NCBI RefSeq assembly: GCF_013386165.1
Contig: NZ_JACAOS010000017.1
Span: 186,001 to 250,000, forward strand
Direction: 5' to 3'
Source: Pseudomonas gingeri
GTDB taxonomy: Bacteria; Pseudomonadota; Gammaproteobacteria; Pseudomonadales; Pseudomonadaceae
Length of the DNA: 64,000 nucleotides
Of this stretch, positions 1 through 9,261 are shown piece by piece (positions within the stretch are counted from its first letter, which is position 1; each line of letters starts with the position of its first letter). The notes under the pieces were generated by a model, which saw only the letters and a list, made by a program, of their open reading frames with translations, was not told where the DNA came from and did not search any database. The translations under genes and the position numbers were made by a program.

Positions 1-63
1 GCTCAAGCCTAGCATTGGCAACGTTCCGGCACCGACCGGGTTCTTATCGAGATGATTTCTATC

Positions 64-1488
<1,425 letters not shown>

Positions 1489-1550
1489 CCTTCAATGCCG
1501 GACCGCAACACGCTCACCAGGTTGAGGGACTAGACACCTCTCACCTTTTG

Positions 1551-1585
1551 AGGGCCTGAAGGTCACTCTTCAGGCCCTTTTTTTT
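1551..1585 (+). terminator. Rho-independent terminator of aspA
   Basis: Perfect 10-bp stem AGGGCCTGAA (1551-1560) and TTCAGGCCCT (1569-1578) with an 8-nt loop, running into eight T residues (1578-1585). Confidence 0.93.
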
Positions 1586-1653
1586 ACAACCGAAAGTAGG
1601 ACGAAGGCTCTAACTCGCCGCCTGCCTTCACCAGAAATACCCTGCGCTTCGTC

Positions 1654-1668
1654 GTTTGTACTACAAAC
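1654..1668. promoter_or_regulatory. Palindromic operator candidate upstream of the symporter
   Basis: GTTTGTA-C-TACAAAC is a perfect 7-1-7 palindrome lying about 30 bp before a TATAGT (-10-like) at 1697-1702. It has the size of a dimeric-regulator site; the regulator is unknown. Confidence 0.45.
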
Positions 1669-1790
1669 CAGTACAGACGACTGCGGTGCTCCTAGGTATA
1701 GTGCCGCCCCTCTTCGCGTAAGCGATCCGCGGTACAGCGGCACTGAAACACGCGAAACAACACTAAAAACAACCCGCGCAAGCTCGGGAT

Positions 1791-1843
1791 GAAAGATCGC
1801 CAGCCCACACTGCCCAGTGACACCGGGTGTAACGCGATCTTTC
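1791..1843 (+). promoter_or_regulatory. Structured 5' leader hairpin before the symporter gene
   Basis: GAAAGATCGC (1791-1800) pairs perfectly with GCGATCTTTC (1834-1843). The 33-nt loop contains a second small hairpin (CACTG/CAGTG). It ends 43 bases before the start codon and has no U-tract, so a leader or attenuator structure is likelier than a terminator. It matches no riboswitch class I recognise. Confidence 0.45.
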
Positions 1844-1886
1844 GAACGAGCCGCCTTTGCATCAAAAAACAGCGAGGAACCACTCC

Positions 1887-3332
1887 ATGCTTGAGGTCAT
1901 CAACGACTTCCTCTCAGGGAAACTACTGATCGTGCTCATTGTCGGGCTCGGTAGCTACTTCACGATCCGTTCGCGGTTCGTCCAGTTCCGCCATTTCCGC
2001 CACATGTTCACGGTTTTCAAAGAGTCCCTTCGCGGTCAAGCAGGCCAACTGAGCTCGTTCCAGGCCCTGATGCTGAGCCTCGCCGGCCGCGTTGGCGCCG
2101 GTAACATCGCCGGTGTCGGCATCGCCGTTACCCTCGGCGGCCCAGGCGCCGTGTTCTGGATGTGGGTCACCGCACTGGTGGGCATGTCCAGCAGCTTCTT
2201 CGAATGCACCCTGGCCCAGGTCTACAAGCGCGCCGATGGCGACGGCCTGTACCGCGGCGGCCCGGCGTACTACATCCAGCACGGCCTGAAGCTCAAAAGC
2301 ATGGCGGTGGTGTTCTCGGTTCTGCTGCTGGTCACCTACGGCTTCGCCTTCAACGGCCTGCAGTCGTACACCGTGACCCACTCGCTGCAGAACGCCTTCG
2401 GCTTCTCCCCAAACCACACCGGTATCGCCCTGGCGGTCCTGCTGGCGATCGTTTTCGTCGGCGGCATCAAGCGCATCGCCTCGGTGTCCGACCTGCTGGT
2501 TCCGGTCAAGACCCTGGCCTACATCGGCGTGACCCTGTACGTGATCTTCAGCCAGATCGAACACGTTCCAGCCATGCTGGAAACCATCTTCAAGAGCGCC
2601 TTCGGCCTTGACCCTGCGTTCGGCGGCCTGCTCGGCAGCGCCATCGTCATGGGTGTGAAACGTGGCGTGTTCGCCAACGAAGCCGGTCTGGGCAGCGCGC
2701 CCAACGTCGCCGCCGTTGCCGCCGTGAAGCACCCGGGCGCACAAGGTGTGGTCCAGGCGTTCAGCGTGTTCCTCGACACCTTCGTGATCTGCACCTGTAC
2801 CGCGCTGCTGATCCTGCTGTCGGGCTTCTACACCCCAGGTTTCGAAGGTGACGGCATCGTCCTGACCCAGAACTCCCTGGCCGCCGTGGTCGGTGACTGG
2901 GGCCGCCTGTTCGTCAGCGTCGCCCTGTCGCTGTTCGTCTTCACCTGCATCCTCTACAACTACTACCTGGGCGAAACCAGCCTGCAGTTCCTGACCCGCA
3001 ACCGCATCGTGTTGATGGTGTACCGCGCCCTGGTGCTGGCACTGATCGTCTGGGGTTCGGTGCAGAACCTGTCGACCGTGTTCGCCTTCGCCGACATCAC
3101 CATGACCTGCCTGGCCTTCGTCAACCTGATCGCCCTGGCCATGCTGTTCAAGGTCGGCCTGCGTGTGATGCGCGACTACGACAACCAGCGCCGCGCCGGT
3201 GTTGGTCAACCAGTGTTCGATTCGAGCAAGTTCGCCGACCTGGACCTGGACCTGAAAGCCTGGCCAACCCCGAGCCAGGCCGCACCACGCGAGCAAGACG
3301 CCGCCCAAGGCGTACCGGCCACGCAACGCTGA
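1887..3332 (+). CDS. Alanine/glycine:cation symporter, AGCS family
   Basis: Inner-membrane secondary transporter of about 481 residues that imports alanine or glycine with Na+ (family knowledge). The sequence shows many hydrophobic segments and the AGCS hallmarks GRVGAGNIAGVGIAVTLGG near residues 70-90, the FANEAGLGSAP motif near residue 265, and the FxYNYYLGE block near residue 360. The ATG at 1887 is preceded by AGCGAGGA as ribosome site; an upstream in-frame start lies inside the leader hairpin region and is unlikely. The C-terminal tail (about 40 residues) is hydrophilic. It lies between aspA and an asparaginase gene, which suggests joint use in amino-acid catabolism. Substrate preference cannot be read from sequence. 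Confidence 0.92.
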   Translation: MLEVINDFLSGKLLIVLIVGLGSYFTIRSRFVQFRHFRHMFTVFKESLRGQAGQLSSFQALMLSLAGRVGAGNIAGVGIAVTLGGPGAVFWMWVTALVGMSSSFFECTLAQVYKRADGDGLYRGGPAYYIQHGLKLKSMAVVFSVLLLVTYGFAFNGLQSYTVTHSLQNAFGFSPNHTGIALAVLLAIVFVGGIKRIASVSDLLVPVKTLAYIGVTLYVIFSQIEHVPAMLETIFKSAFGLDPAFGGLLGSAIVMGVKRGVFANEAGLGSAPNVAAVAAVKHPGAQGVVQAFSVFLDTFVICTCTALLILLSGFYTPGFEGDGIVLTQNSLAAVVGDWGRLFVSVALSLFVFTCILYNYYLGETSLQFLTRNRIVLMVYRALVLALIVWGSVQNLSTVFAFADITMTCLAFVNLIALAMLFKVGLRVMRDYDNQRRAGVGQPVFDSSKFADLDLDLKAWPTPSQAAPREQDAAQGVPATQR

Positions 3333-3406
3333 TCGCACCCTCGGGCGGCGCCCTGCCGTTCGAAGCGACAGACCTTACCGGGCGGCGCCCAGCCGCCCGA
3401 CGTGAC

Positions 3407-3444
3407 ACACCTTGCGCACGCAGGCATGCTGCGGCGCAAGGTGT
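3407..3444. promoter_or_regulatory. Long inverted repeat before the asparaginase gene
   Basis: ACACCTTGCGC (3407-3417) and GCGCAAGGTGT (3434-3444) are perfect 11-bp arms around a 16-nt spacer. The right arm ends 21 bases before the asparaginase ATG and 8 bases before its AGGAG. It could be a weak terminator, leader hairpin or operator; there is no T-tract. A GC-rich pair of GGGCGGCGCC copies (around 3343 and 3380) precedes it. Confidence 0.45.
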
Positions 3445-3465
3445 ATTCGTCCAGGAGAACCATCA

Positions 3466-4470
3466 ATGACTTCCGCCTCTTATCCTGCCGCGCAGCACGT
3501 CATGGTGCTCTACACCGGCGGCACCATCGGCATGCAGGCCAGCGCCAATGGCCTGGCCCCGGCTTCCGGTTTCGAAGCGCGGATGCGCGAACAGCTCGCC
3601 GGGCAGCCCGACCTGAAAGTGCCGAACTGGTGTTTTCGCGAAATGGCCCCGCTGATCGACAGCGCCAACATGACCCCCGAGTACTGGCTGCGTCTGCGTG
3701 ATGCGGTGGTCGAGGCGGTAGAGGTGCAACAGTGCGACAGCGTGCTGATCCTGCACGGCACCGACACCCTGGCCTACAGCGCGGCGGCGATGAGCTTCCA
3801 GTTGCTGGGCTTGCCGGCACCGGTGGTGTTCACCGGTTCCATGCTGCCGGCCGGCGTGCCGGATAGCGATGCCTGGGAAAACGTCTGCGGCGCGCTGGTT
3901 GCGTTGGACCAGGGCCTGGCGCCGGGCGTGCACCTGCACTTCCACGGCGAGATGCTGTCGCCGACCCGTTGCGCGAAGATTCGCAGCTTCGGCCGGCATC
4001 CGTTTGCGGCGTTGAACCGTGCCGGTGGTGTGGCGAAGGCCGATGCCTTGCCGACGCAGTTGAACTACCGTCAGCCCGCGCAGTTGGCGAGTGTCGGCGT
4101 ATTGCCGCTGGTGCCGGGGATTGGCGCCGCGCAATTGGACGGCATGATCGACAGCGGTATCCAGGCGCTGGTGCTGGAGTGCTTCGGCAGCGGCACCGGG
4201 CCGAGCGACAACCCGGCGTTTCTCGCCAGCCTGAAGCGGGCGCAGGACAAGGGCATCGTGGTGGTGGCGGTCACGCAATGCCATGAAGGCGGTGTCGAGC
4301 TGGATGTGTATGAAGCCGGTAGCCGTTTGCGCGGCGTCGGCGTGCTGTCCGGCGGCGGCATGACCCGTGAGGCGGTGTTCGGCAAGCTGCAGGGTTTGCT
4401 GGGAGCGGGTCTTGAGCTGGCTGAAGTGCGGCGGTTGGTCGAGCTGGATCTGTGTGGTGAGTTGAGCTGA
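3466..4470 (+). CDS. ansA: L-asparaginase, type I (cytoplasmic)
   Basis: Hydrolyses L-asparagine to aspartate and ammonia; the aspartate would feed aspA. The 334-residue protein has the two asparaginase signatures: YTGGTIGM near residue 17 (first catalytic Thr) and ILHGTDTLAYSA near residue 95 (second catalytic Thr-Asp-Lys triad region). There is no signal peptide, which favours the cytoplasmic type I over the periplasmic type II. AGGAG at 3453-3457 sets the ATG at 3466. It follows the symporter by 133 bases that hold a strong inverted repeat, so it may have its own control. The symbol is by similarity to type I enzymes. Confidence 0.9.
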   Translation: MTSASYPAAQHVMVLYTGGTIGMQASANGLAPASGFEARMREQLAGQPDLKVPNWCFREMAPLIDSANMTPEYWLRLRDAVVEAVEVQQCDSVLILHGTDTLAYSAAAMSFQLLGLPAPVVFTGSMLPAGVPDSDAWENVCGALVALDQGLAPGVHLHFHGEMLSPTRCAKIRSFGRHPFAALNRAGGVAKADALPTQLNYRQPAQLASVGVLPLVPGIGAAQLDGMIDSGIQALVLECFGSGTGPSDNPAFLASLKRAQDKGIVVVAVTQCHEGGVELDVYEAGSRLRGVGVLSGGGMTREAVFGKLQGLLGAGLELAEVRRLVELDLCGELS

Positions 4471-4652
4471 TTCAGGAGCCTGGCACGAACTTCAGCCTGG
4501 CAAAGGCCCGCTCGCCACAAGACCACACTCGGCTTCAAACTTCCTCGATTGAAACTGCATCAACCTAAGACAAATCGCTTTTTCTTGAGCGACATTTCCT
4601 AGAAAATCCCAACGCCTTGCGCCTGTCCAGCCACGTGACTAGTCTCCGTTTG

Positions 4653-4672
4653 TCACTGCCAATTTGCAGTGA
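4653..4672. promoter_or_regulatory. Hairpin/operator candidate upstream of the C4-like leader
   Basis: TCACTGC (4653-4659) and GCAGTGA (4666-4672) form a perfect 7-bp inverted repeat with a 6-nt loop, directly upstream of the b1 box of the C4-like element. The rest of 4471-4650 shows no gene; it includes a degraded REP-like piece near 4498-4525. Confidence 0.4.
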
Positions 4673-4674
4673 AC

Positions 4675-4884
4675 GGGTTTAGCAGCTCGTGTCCAATAGG
4701 CGCACAACGCCTCCATCTTTCATGGTCGGCGTTTTTAATGCCCCAGGTTTATGGTGGCTGTGCGTGGGGCACCCTCGGGTGCGCCGGTTTCCTATTGGCC
4801 GGTCTGCTAACCCGCGTACAGCTGCCACCCTCCATCGTTTAGCAGCGATTGGTGTCGGCTCCCATGCGCCAATAGGAGTACATC
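4675..4884 (+). ncRNA. C4-type antisense RNA leader (b1-a1 ... a'b' ... b2-a2) before the DUF3077 gene
   Basis: The layout is that of the C4 antisense RNA of phages P1/P7/P4. A central element CCTATTGGCC (4791-4800, a') plus CTGCTAA (4804-4810, b') is flanked by matching targets on both sides: TTAGCAG (4679-4685) with CCAATAGG (4693-4700) upstream, and TTAGCAG (4839-4845) with GCCAATAGG (4868-4876) downstream. The downstream a2 box overlaps the AGGAG ribosome site (4874-4878) of the ATG at 4885. The centre folds: GGTGGCTGT (4753-4761) pairs with ACAGCTGCCACC (4818-4829), enclosing a GCACCC/GGGTGC hairpin (4769-4782). An overlapping reading frame from GTG 4689 crosses the region, as the Icd/Ash frames do at phage C4 loci. 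The match to Rfam C4 is by recall and unverified. Confidence 0.72.
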
Positions 4885-5289
4885 ATGGACAAGCTAATCC
4901 CCGATCCGCCCAGCAAAGCAGTCCGCACCCGGATCACCGCCATTCTCAAGAAAGCCAATGCCGACCTCTTGCAGGTGCTCAACAGCCAGCGCCACGAAGC
5001 GCCGTTGCTGGCCGCCCTGAAAGAAACCGCCGCCCGCCCAGGCAGCGTCAATGACGGCCGTCACCTCTCGCTGTTCAACGTGCAGGAAGGCATCAACGCC
5101 GAGCAGGCGCTGATCCATGTGTCGTTGATGCTGCGCTGCGCCGAAGAAGTCTCCGATGAAATTACCGAATACGGCAGCGGCGTCGAGCGCGGGCTGATCT
5201 GGTCGATGATCCATTCGGTGGAAATGGCCCGGGCAGTGGTCGATGCGTTGTTGGCAGGATCACACCCCACTGCCGACGCCGTAGCCTGA
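4885..5289 (+). CDS. DUF3077 domain protein (134 aa)
   Basis: Small soluble protein of unknown function. The C-terminal half has the DUF3077-like pattern LFNVQEGINAEQALIHVS, LMLRCAEEV, and a closing helix with MIHSVEMARAVVDALL. The N-terminal MDKLIPDPP opening is also common to the related DUF6124 group in fluorescent pseudomonads. AGGAG (4874-4878) precedes the ATG by six bases, and that ribosome site is exactly complementary to the a' element of the upstream C4-like RNA, so translation is probably repressed by antisense pairing. The gene stands alone, with a REPIN after it. The family is typically multi-copy in one genome (recalled). Function unknown. Confidence 0.8.
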   Translation: MDKLIPDPPSKAVRTRITAILKKANADLLQVLNSQRHEAPLLAALKETAARPGSVNDGRHLSLFNVQEGINAEQALIHVSLMLRCAEEVSDEITEYGSGVERGLIWSMIHSVEMARAVVDALLAGSHPTADAVA

Positions 5290-5329
5290 CGGCAAACACT
5301 GCACAAATGCTGCGCCGAACACAGCTCTT

Positions 5330-5415
5330 GTAGGAGCCGGCTTGCTGGCGATGACGCCCGTAAGATCAATGCAAGACTCACCGGCCTCATCGCCGGCAAG
5401 CCGGCTCCCACAGGG
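5330..5415. repeat. REPIN (two inverted REPs)
   Basis: TGTAGGAGCCGGCTTGCTGG at the left and its inverted partner (GCCGGCAAGCCGGCTCCCACA) at the right flank about 40 bases. Typical Pseudomonas GTAGGAGC REP doublet in the gap between the DUF3077 and AraC genes. Confidence 0.9.
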
Positions 5416-5490
5416 TAATGCGGTGCAGCCAGCCTGGCGGACGGCACACAACTTGCTCGATTCCCGCACCTACCAAGGACGGAATCGAGC

Positions 5491-6483
5491 ATGCTCCACT
5501 CCCACCTCACCACCCTCAACGCCGTCTCCCTGGTGCTCAACACCTTCCGCGACCAGGGCTTTTCCAGCGATGCGCTCCTGGCCGGCAGCGGTATCAGCGC
5601 CGCCGACCTGAGCCGCGCCGACACCCGCATCACCACCAACCAGGAGATGCAGGTCTGCGCCAACGCCGTGGCCCTGCGCCGGGAAATTGGCTTGGAGCTG
5701 GGCCGGCGCATGCACGTTTCGTCCTATGGCATGCTCGGCTACGCCCTGCTCACCTGTGCCACCTTCGGTGACGCTTTGCGCCTGGCCCTGCGTTATCCGG
5801 CGCTATTGGGAACACTCTTCGAACTGAGCCTGGACGAGGACGGCGAGCGCATCTGGTTCACCGCCGGCGACTATCGGGAAAACCCGGTGCTCGCCGTCTT
5901 CAACGTCGAGTTCTGCCTGGTTTCGCTGAAGATCATCTGCGACGACCTGCTCGGGCGCTCCCTGCCCCTGCTGGCCGCCCGCTTCGAACACGATGCGCCA
6001 GACTACCAGGCCAACTACAGCGCCACCTTCGATTGCCCCCTACAGTTCTCGTCCACCGCCAACGCCTTTGCCTTCGACAGGCACTGGCTCGACCATCCCC
6101 TGCCCCTGGCCGATGCCATTACCCACCAGGCCATGGCCGAACGTTGCCGCAAGCAGAACCTGGAGTTCACCGGCCGCCAGGCGTGGCTGGGGCGCATCCG
6201 GCAGTTGCTCGCCGAACAACTGCACATCGCGCCCGGCTTGGAGGGGCTGGCCGAACAGATGAAGTGCTCGGCACGCACCCTGCGCCGGCACCTGAACACG
6301 CTGGGCTGCAGCTATCAGGAACTGCTCGACGAACTGCGCTTCGAACGAGCCAAACAGTTGCTCGGCGACGGCCAGTTACCGATCCATCGCATCGCCGAAG
6401 AGCTGGGTTTCAGCGAAACCGCCAGCTTCCGTCATGCCTTCGTGCGCTGGAGCGGGGTCAGCCCCAGCCAGTTCCGCCCATAA
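5491..6483 (+). CDS. AraC-family transcriptional regulator with arabinose-binding-like N domain
   Basis: 330-residue regulator. Residues about 20-200 fit the Arabinose_bd (PF12625-like) sensor domain found in OruR/ArgR-type Pseudomonas AraC proteins (GLELGRRMHVSSYGMLGYALLTCATFGDAL motif region). Residues about 225-328 form a double helix-turn-helix with LAEQMKCSARTLRRHL and the conserved closing pattern IAEELGFSETASFRHAFVRW. Its stop lies 15 bases from the stop of the convergent autotransporter AT1, so they do not share a promoter. Ligand and targets are unknown; control of AT1 or of the nearby polyamine genes is only a possibility. Confidence 0.9.
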   Translation: MLHSHLTTLNAVSLVLNTFRDQGFSSDALLAGSGISAADLSRADTRITTNQEMQVCANAVALRREIGLELGRRMHVSSYGMLGYALLTCATFGDALRLALRYPALLGTLFELSLDEDGERIWFTAGDYRENPVLAVFNVEFCLVSLKIICDDLLGRSLPLLAARFEHDAPDYQANYSATFDCPLQFSSTANAFAFDRHWLDHPLPLADAITHQAMAERCRKQNLEFTGRQAWLGRIRQLLAEQLHIAPGLEGLAEQMKCSARTLRRHLNTLGCSYQELLDELRFERAKQLLGDGQLPIHRIAEELGFSETASFRHAFVRWSGVSPSQFRP

Positions 6484-6498
6484 GCCGCGAACAGCGGC

Positions 6499-9033
6499 TC
6501 AGAAGCGCAACGTCCATTCGCCCTGCACACCGTGAAGGCTGCGGTTGTCGGCGATTTCACCGGAATAGCCGACGCCGAGGACATGGTCCTCGGAGAGCCT
6601 GAAATCCACTCCCGCGTCCACCACCAGGCTGTCGCGATCCAGCGTGGCACTGCGGATCTCGAACCCATCGCCGCCCAACGCAGACGACTGCATGACCGCG
6701 TGGGTGATGGGCCCGTGCCGGTGTTTCCAGCCGGCACTGAGGCGCGGCGCCAGGCTCCGGCCCTGATCCAACCGGTGCTGCTGGGCCAACCGCACGCCCA
6801 GGGTGCTGCGCCAATTGCCTTGGGTTTGCGCCTTGACGCTCAAGGCCGCATCGCCCCCTTTTTCGGTGTAGGCGTGACGCTGATAGCGTTGATAGTCGAG
6901 ACCGGCAAAGGGCTCCACATTCAAGTTGCCAAGACCCAGGGCGTAGCCGACTTCGCTGAGCACCTGCTGGCTGCTGGCTTGGTGCCGGCCCGATAGACGC
7001 TCACTGAAACCGGCGAACGCCACAGCACGCCGGGTGTTGCCCTCATGGCGACTGTGCACGGCCCCGAGACGTAGCGCCCAAGGGCCGCTCTGATGCAGCG
7101 CGTAAGCCCCCAGATGCCAGCTGTCGAGCGTCCCCCGGAACTGCTGACCGCTCAGGCGCGTCTGCGTTTGGCCGCCCACCATCCCGAGGCGCCAATCGGC
7201 GGTCCGGGCCCAGTCGCCGCCGATCAGCAGACCCTGGGTCTGGCGTTGCATGGCCTGATCGTTCTGCTCGCTGCGCTCGAATTGGCCCGCGTTACCCAGG
7301 CCTTGAACCCAGAGCCGGCCCTTTGCACCACGGCTATCGGAATCGAAAGCCAGCGTCGCGGGGGTGCCGGAGGACGCCTCGAACCCGCGCATACGACGGG
7401 CATCGCCCCACTGGCGCATCGCCGAAAGCATGCCGCCGCCCACCAGACCGACACCGCTCAGGGTCGCATTGCCCAGGTTGGCGTTGTGGCTACCCGAGAG
7501 CTGACTCATGGCGATTTTCGCCGTCGCGGCGTTACTCGTGATCAGGCCAGAGACCAGCGCCGGGGCCGGTGGCGCCTGCGCGGCGGTGTTGTCCTCGACA
7601 GTCTGCCCATCGGCCGCAGGAGTCATCTGTTCAGCCTGGGCCGGTGCGAAGTACGCGGTCTGCCCAAGGCTCGCCGCCAGACGCTTGGCATTCCCGGATT
7701 CGGCGATCTGTTCAAGGGACACATAATTGCGGCTATAGATCAGCCCGACGTCCGTCGGGGTGTAGGACAGCCGGTAGGTCATGAAGGCCAGGTCGCTGAT
7801 CACCTTGTGAAAGGCGCCTTCGACCTGGCCGGCCCGCAGGATCGTATGGGCACTGATCGACGGCACACTGTCGGCCGTTGGCCGCAGGACCAGCGTCGCG
7901 CCTTGCAGATAGGCCGTGCCACCGACCGCAAGGGTCGAACTGCCGCCATCGCGATCAATGCCATACACCAGCACCGAGGAAGGGGCCAGGGTGAGATCCC
8001 GTTCGACCACCGGCGCACCCGCTTGGCGGTTGGCGAACAGTGTCCCGTTGACCAGCAAACTGTCGGTACTGCCGCTGCCGGAATAGACACCGTACTTATC
8101 CACCCAGGTGGCACCGGTGATCCCACCGTTATTGATCAGCTGCGCATTGTTGCCGACCCGCGCCTGGACGCTGAAATCCGCCGGGCCGGTCAAGGTCCAG
8201 GTGCCCTGGTTGACCGCCAGCCATTCAAAGTTGCGGGTATTGCCCAACATGCCGCTGCCGCCTTCAAGGAGCAACCTGTCCGAACCGCTCCCCCCATCGA
8301 TGGCCCCGAACACCTGGGACCCGCTGTACAGCGCCAAGGTATCGTCGCCACCGCCCAGGTCTATCGCCGTACCGGCACGGTAGGCACCTTTCATGTAGAC
8401 GCTGGCGGTCGAACCATGGGGGTCATGGTTATGTATGTAGGTGCTCTCGATCAAACCATGGTTGCTCACGCTGTCATCGTGATGACCGCTGAACTTGATC
8501 CCCCTGTGCCCGCGCAGGGTGCCTCGGTTCACCACATTGATCGAACCTTTGCCCTTGCCCAGGAGGCCGAAGCCGGGCCCCTCGATCAGCGCGCCCTCAG
8601 CGTTGATCACCAGGCCGCGGCCTATCGAGAGCCCCGAAGAGATGCCTGCACCGTTCGGTACATCGGCCTCGATAACGCCGTAGTTTTCTACCCGCGCCTG
8701 CCCGTCGATCCTGACCCCGTTGTACCCCGTGAGGAAAACCCCCTCGGCACGATGGCCGGAGATACTCCCCCAGTTCCACAGCATACCGTTGCCGCGAGCA
8801 TGGACACCTGAACCACTCAGGCCTTTGATCATCCCATCGTTTTTCAGGGAAATATTGCGCCAGGTAGAAATGCCATCGGCGCTCGACGCCATGATCGACG
8901 AGGCATCACCCACATGCTCCACAGATAAAGTGTCGCCCCGGCTCACCCGGCTGGAGGCCTGCAGAGGTGGCGCGCAGGCAGTGCAAAAGGCCAGCGCAAC
9001 GGCCCAGCCAAGATGATCGTGTGTCGATGGCAT
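6499..9033 (-). CDS. Autotransporter AT1 (type Va), beta-helix-like passenger
   Basis: 844-residue outer-membrane autotransporter. The start is the ATG at 9033 (MPSTHDHLGW), giving a signal peptide with cleavage near LQASS; an upstream in-frame Met would add 17 non-signal residues. Passenger residues about 35-480 are rich in short Gly/Asn turns (NDGMIKG, NYGVIEA, NRGTLRG), as in right-handed beta-helices, and contain DLGGGDDTL then GGSGSDRLLL. The C-terminal roughly 270 residues are an autotransporter beta-domain with RLWVQGLGN, a GGDWARTADWRLGMVGGQ strand pair and a terminal aromatic (EWTLRF), the BAM signal. No protease or lipase motif is seen. Paralogous to AT2-AT4 and sharing their promoter module. 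Confidence 0.9.
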   Translation of the reverse strand: MPSTHDHLGWAVALAFCTACAPPLQASSRVSRGDTLSVEHVGDASSIMASSADGISTWRNISLKNDGMIKGLSGSGVHARGNGMLWNWGSISGHRAEGVFLTGYNGVRIDGQARVENYGVIEADVPNGAGISSGLSIGRGLVINAEGALIEGPGFGLLGKGKGSINVVNRGTLRGHRGIKFSGHHDDSVSNHGLIESTYIHNHDPHGSTASVYMKGAYRAGTAIDLGGGDDTLALYSGSQVFGAIDGGSGSDRLLLEGGSGMLGNTRNFEWLAVNQGTWTLTGPADFSVQARVGNNAQLINNGGITGATWVDKYGVYSGSGSTDSLLVNGTLFANRQAGAPVVERDLTLAPSSVLVYGIDRDGGSSTLAVGGTAYLQGATLVLRPTADSVPSISAHTILRAGQVEGAFHKVISDLAFMTYRLSYTPTDVGLIYSRNYVSLEQIAESGNAKRLAASLGQTAYFAPAQAEQMTPAADGQTVEDNTAAQAPPAPALVSGLITSNAATAKIAMSQLSGSHNANLGNATLSGVGLVGGGMLSAMRQWGDARRMRGFEASSGTPATLAFDSDSRGAKGRLWVQGLGNAGQFERSEQNDQAMQRQTQGLLIGGDWARTADWRLGMVGGQTQTRLSGQQFRGTLDSWHLGAYALHQSGPWALRLGAVHSRHEGNTRRAVAFAGFSERLSGRHQASSQQVLSEVGYALGLGNLNVEPFAGLDYQRYQRHAYTEKGGDAALSVKAQTQGNWRSTLGVRLAQQHRLDQGRSLAPRLSAGWKHRHGPITHAVMQSSALGGDGFEIRSATLDRDSLVVDAGVDFRLSEDHVLGVGYSGEIADNRSLHGVQGEWTLRF

Positions 9034-9068
9034 TTCATTCCCTACCTGGATTGATGGAGGCAAGAATG

Positions 9069-9097
9069 TATCCATCCCGATCAAGAACCACTGTCGG
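9069..9097 (-). promoter_or_regulatory. Shared autotransporter promoter module, AT1 copy
   Basis: On the minus strand CCGACA (9097-9092), 17 bp, TGGATA (9074-9069), then CATTCTTGCCTC. Same spacing and flanking as in front of AT2-AT4. The TATCTCGC box seen upstream in the other three is poorly matched here. Confidence 0.55.
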
Positions 9098-9231
9098 GCA
9101 AAGCAGATCGCGGCGGCAGGTTGCCTCTGTAAGCCGGTCCGAAAAAGCCCGTAACAACTAACCCCGTACGTGCGCCTTTTCAGGCCACGATTCAGCCCTT
9201 CGCCCGGTTAAGGGGCGAAATCAGGACAAAT

Positions 9232-9261
9232 CTTTTGGCCATATCAATCCCCTTTTGGCCA
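9232..9261 (+). promoter_or_regulatory. Direct-repeat operator candidate upstream of aphA
   Basis: CTTTTGGCCA occurs twice with a 20-bp start-to-start period, i.e. about two helical turns, 71 bases before the aphA start. The regulator is unknown. Confidence 0.4.

Larger units (their letters stand above)
1489..1886. other. 398-base intergenic region between aspA and the symporter gene
   Basis: Holds the aspA terminator, a 15-bp palindrome (1654-1668) and a hairpin leader (1791-1843) just ahead of the symporter start. A TATAGT at 1697-1702 could be a -10 element, but no good -35 lies 17 bp upstream. No gene is seen. Confidence 0.6.

Noticed and set aside
1791..1843. Glycine riboswitch before the AGCS symporter
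   Set aside because: The conserved glycine-aptamer core motifs are not visible and the region is too short for the tandem aptamer.
5491..6483. AraC gene as the regulator of all four autotransporters
   Set aside because: It is adjacent only to AT1 and convergent with it; nothing in the sequence links it to the shared promoter module.
7093..8811. A 572-codon open frame opposite AT1
   Set aside because: Antisense shadow of the autotransporter gene; no start context or recognisable domain.
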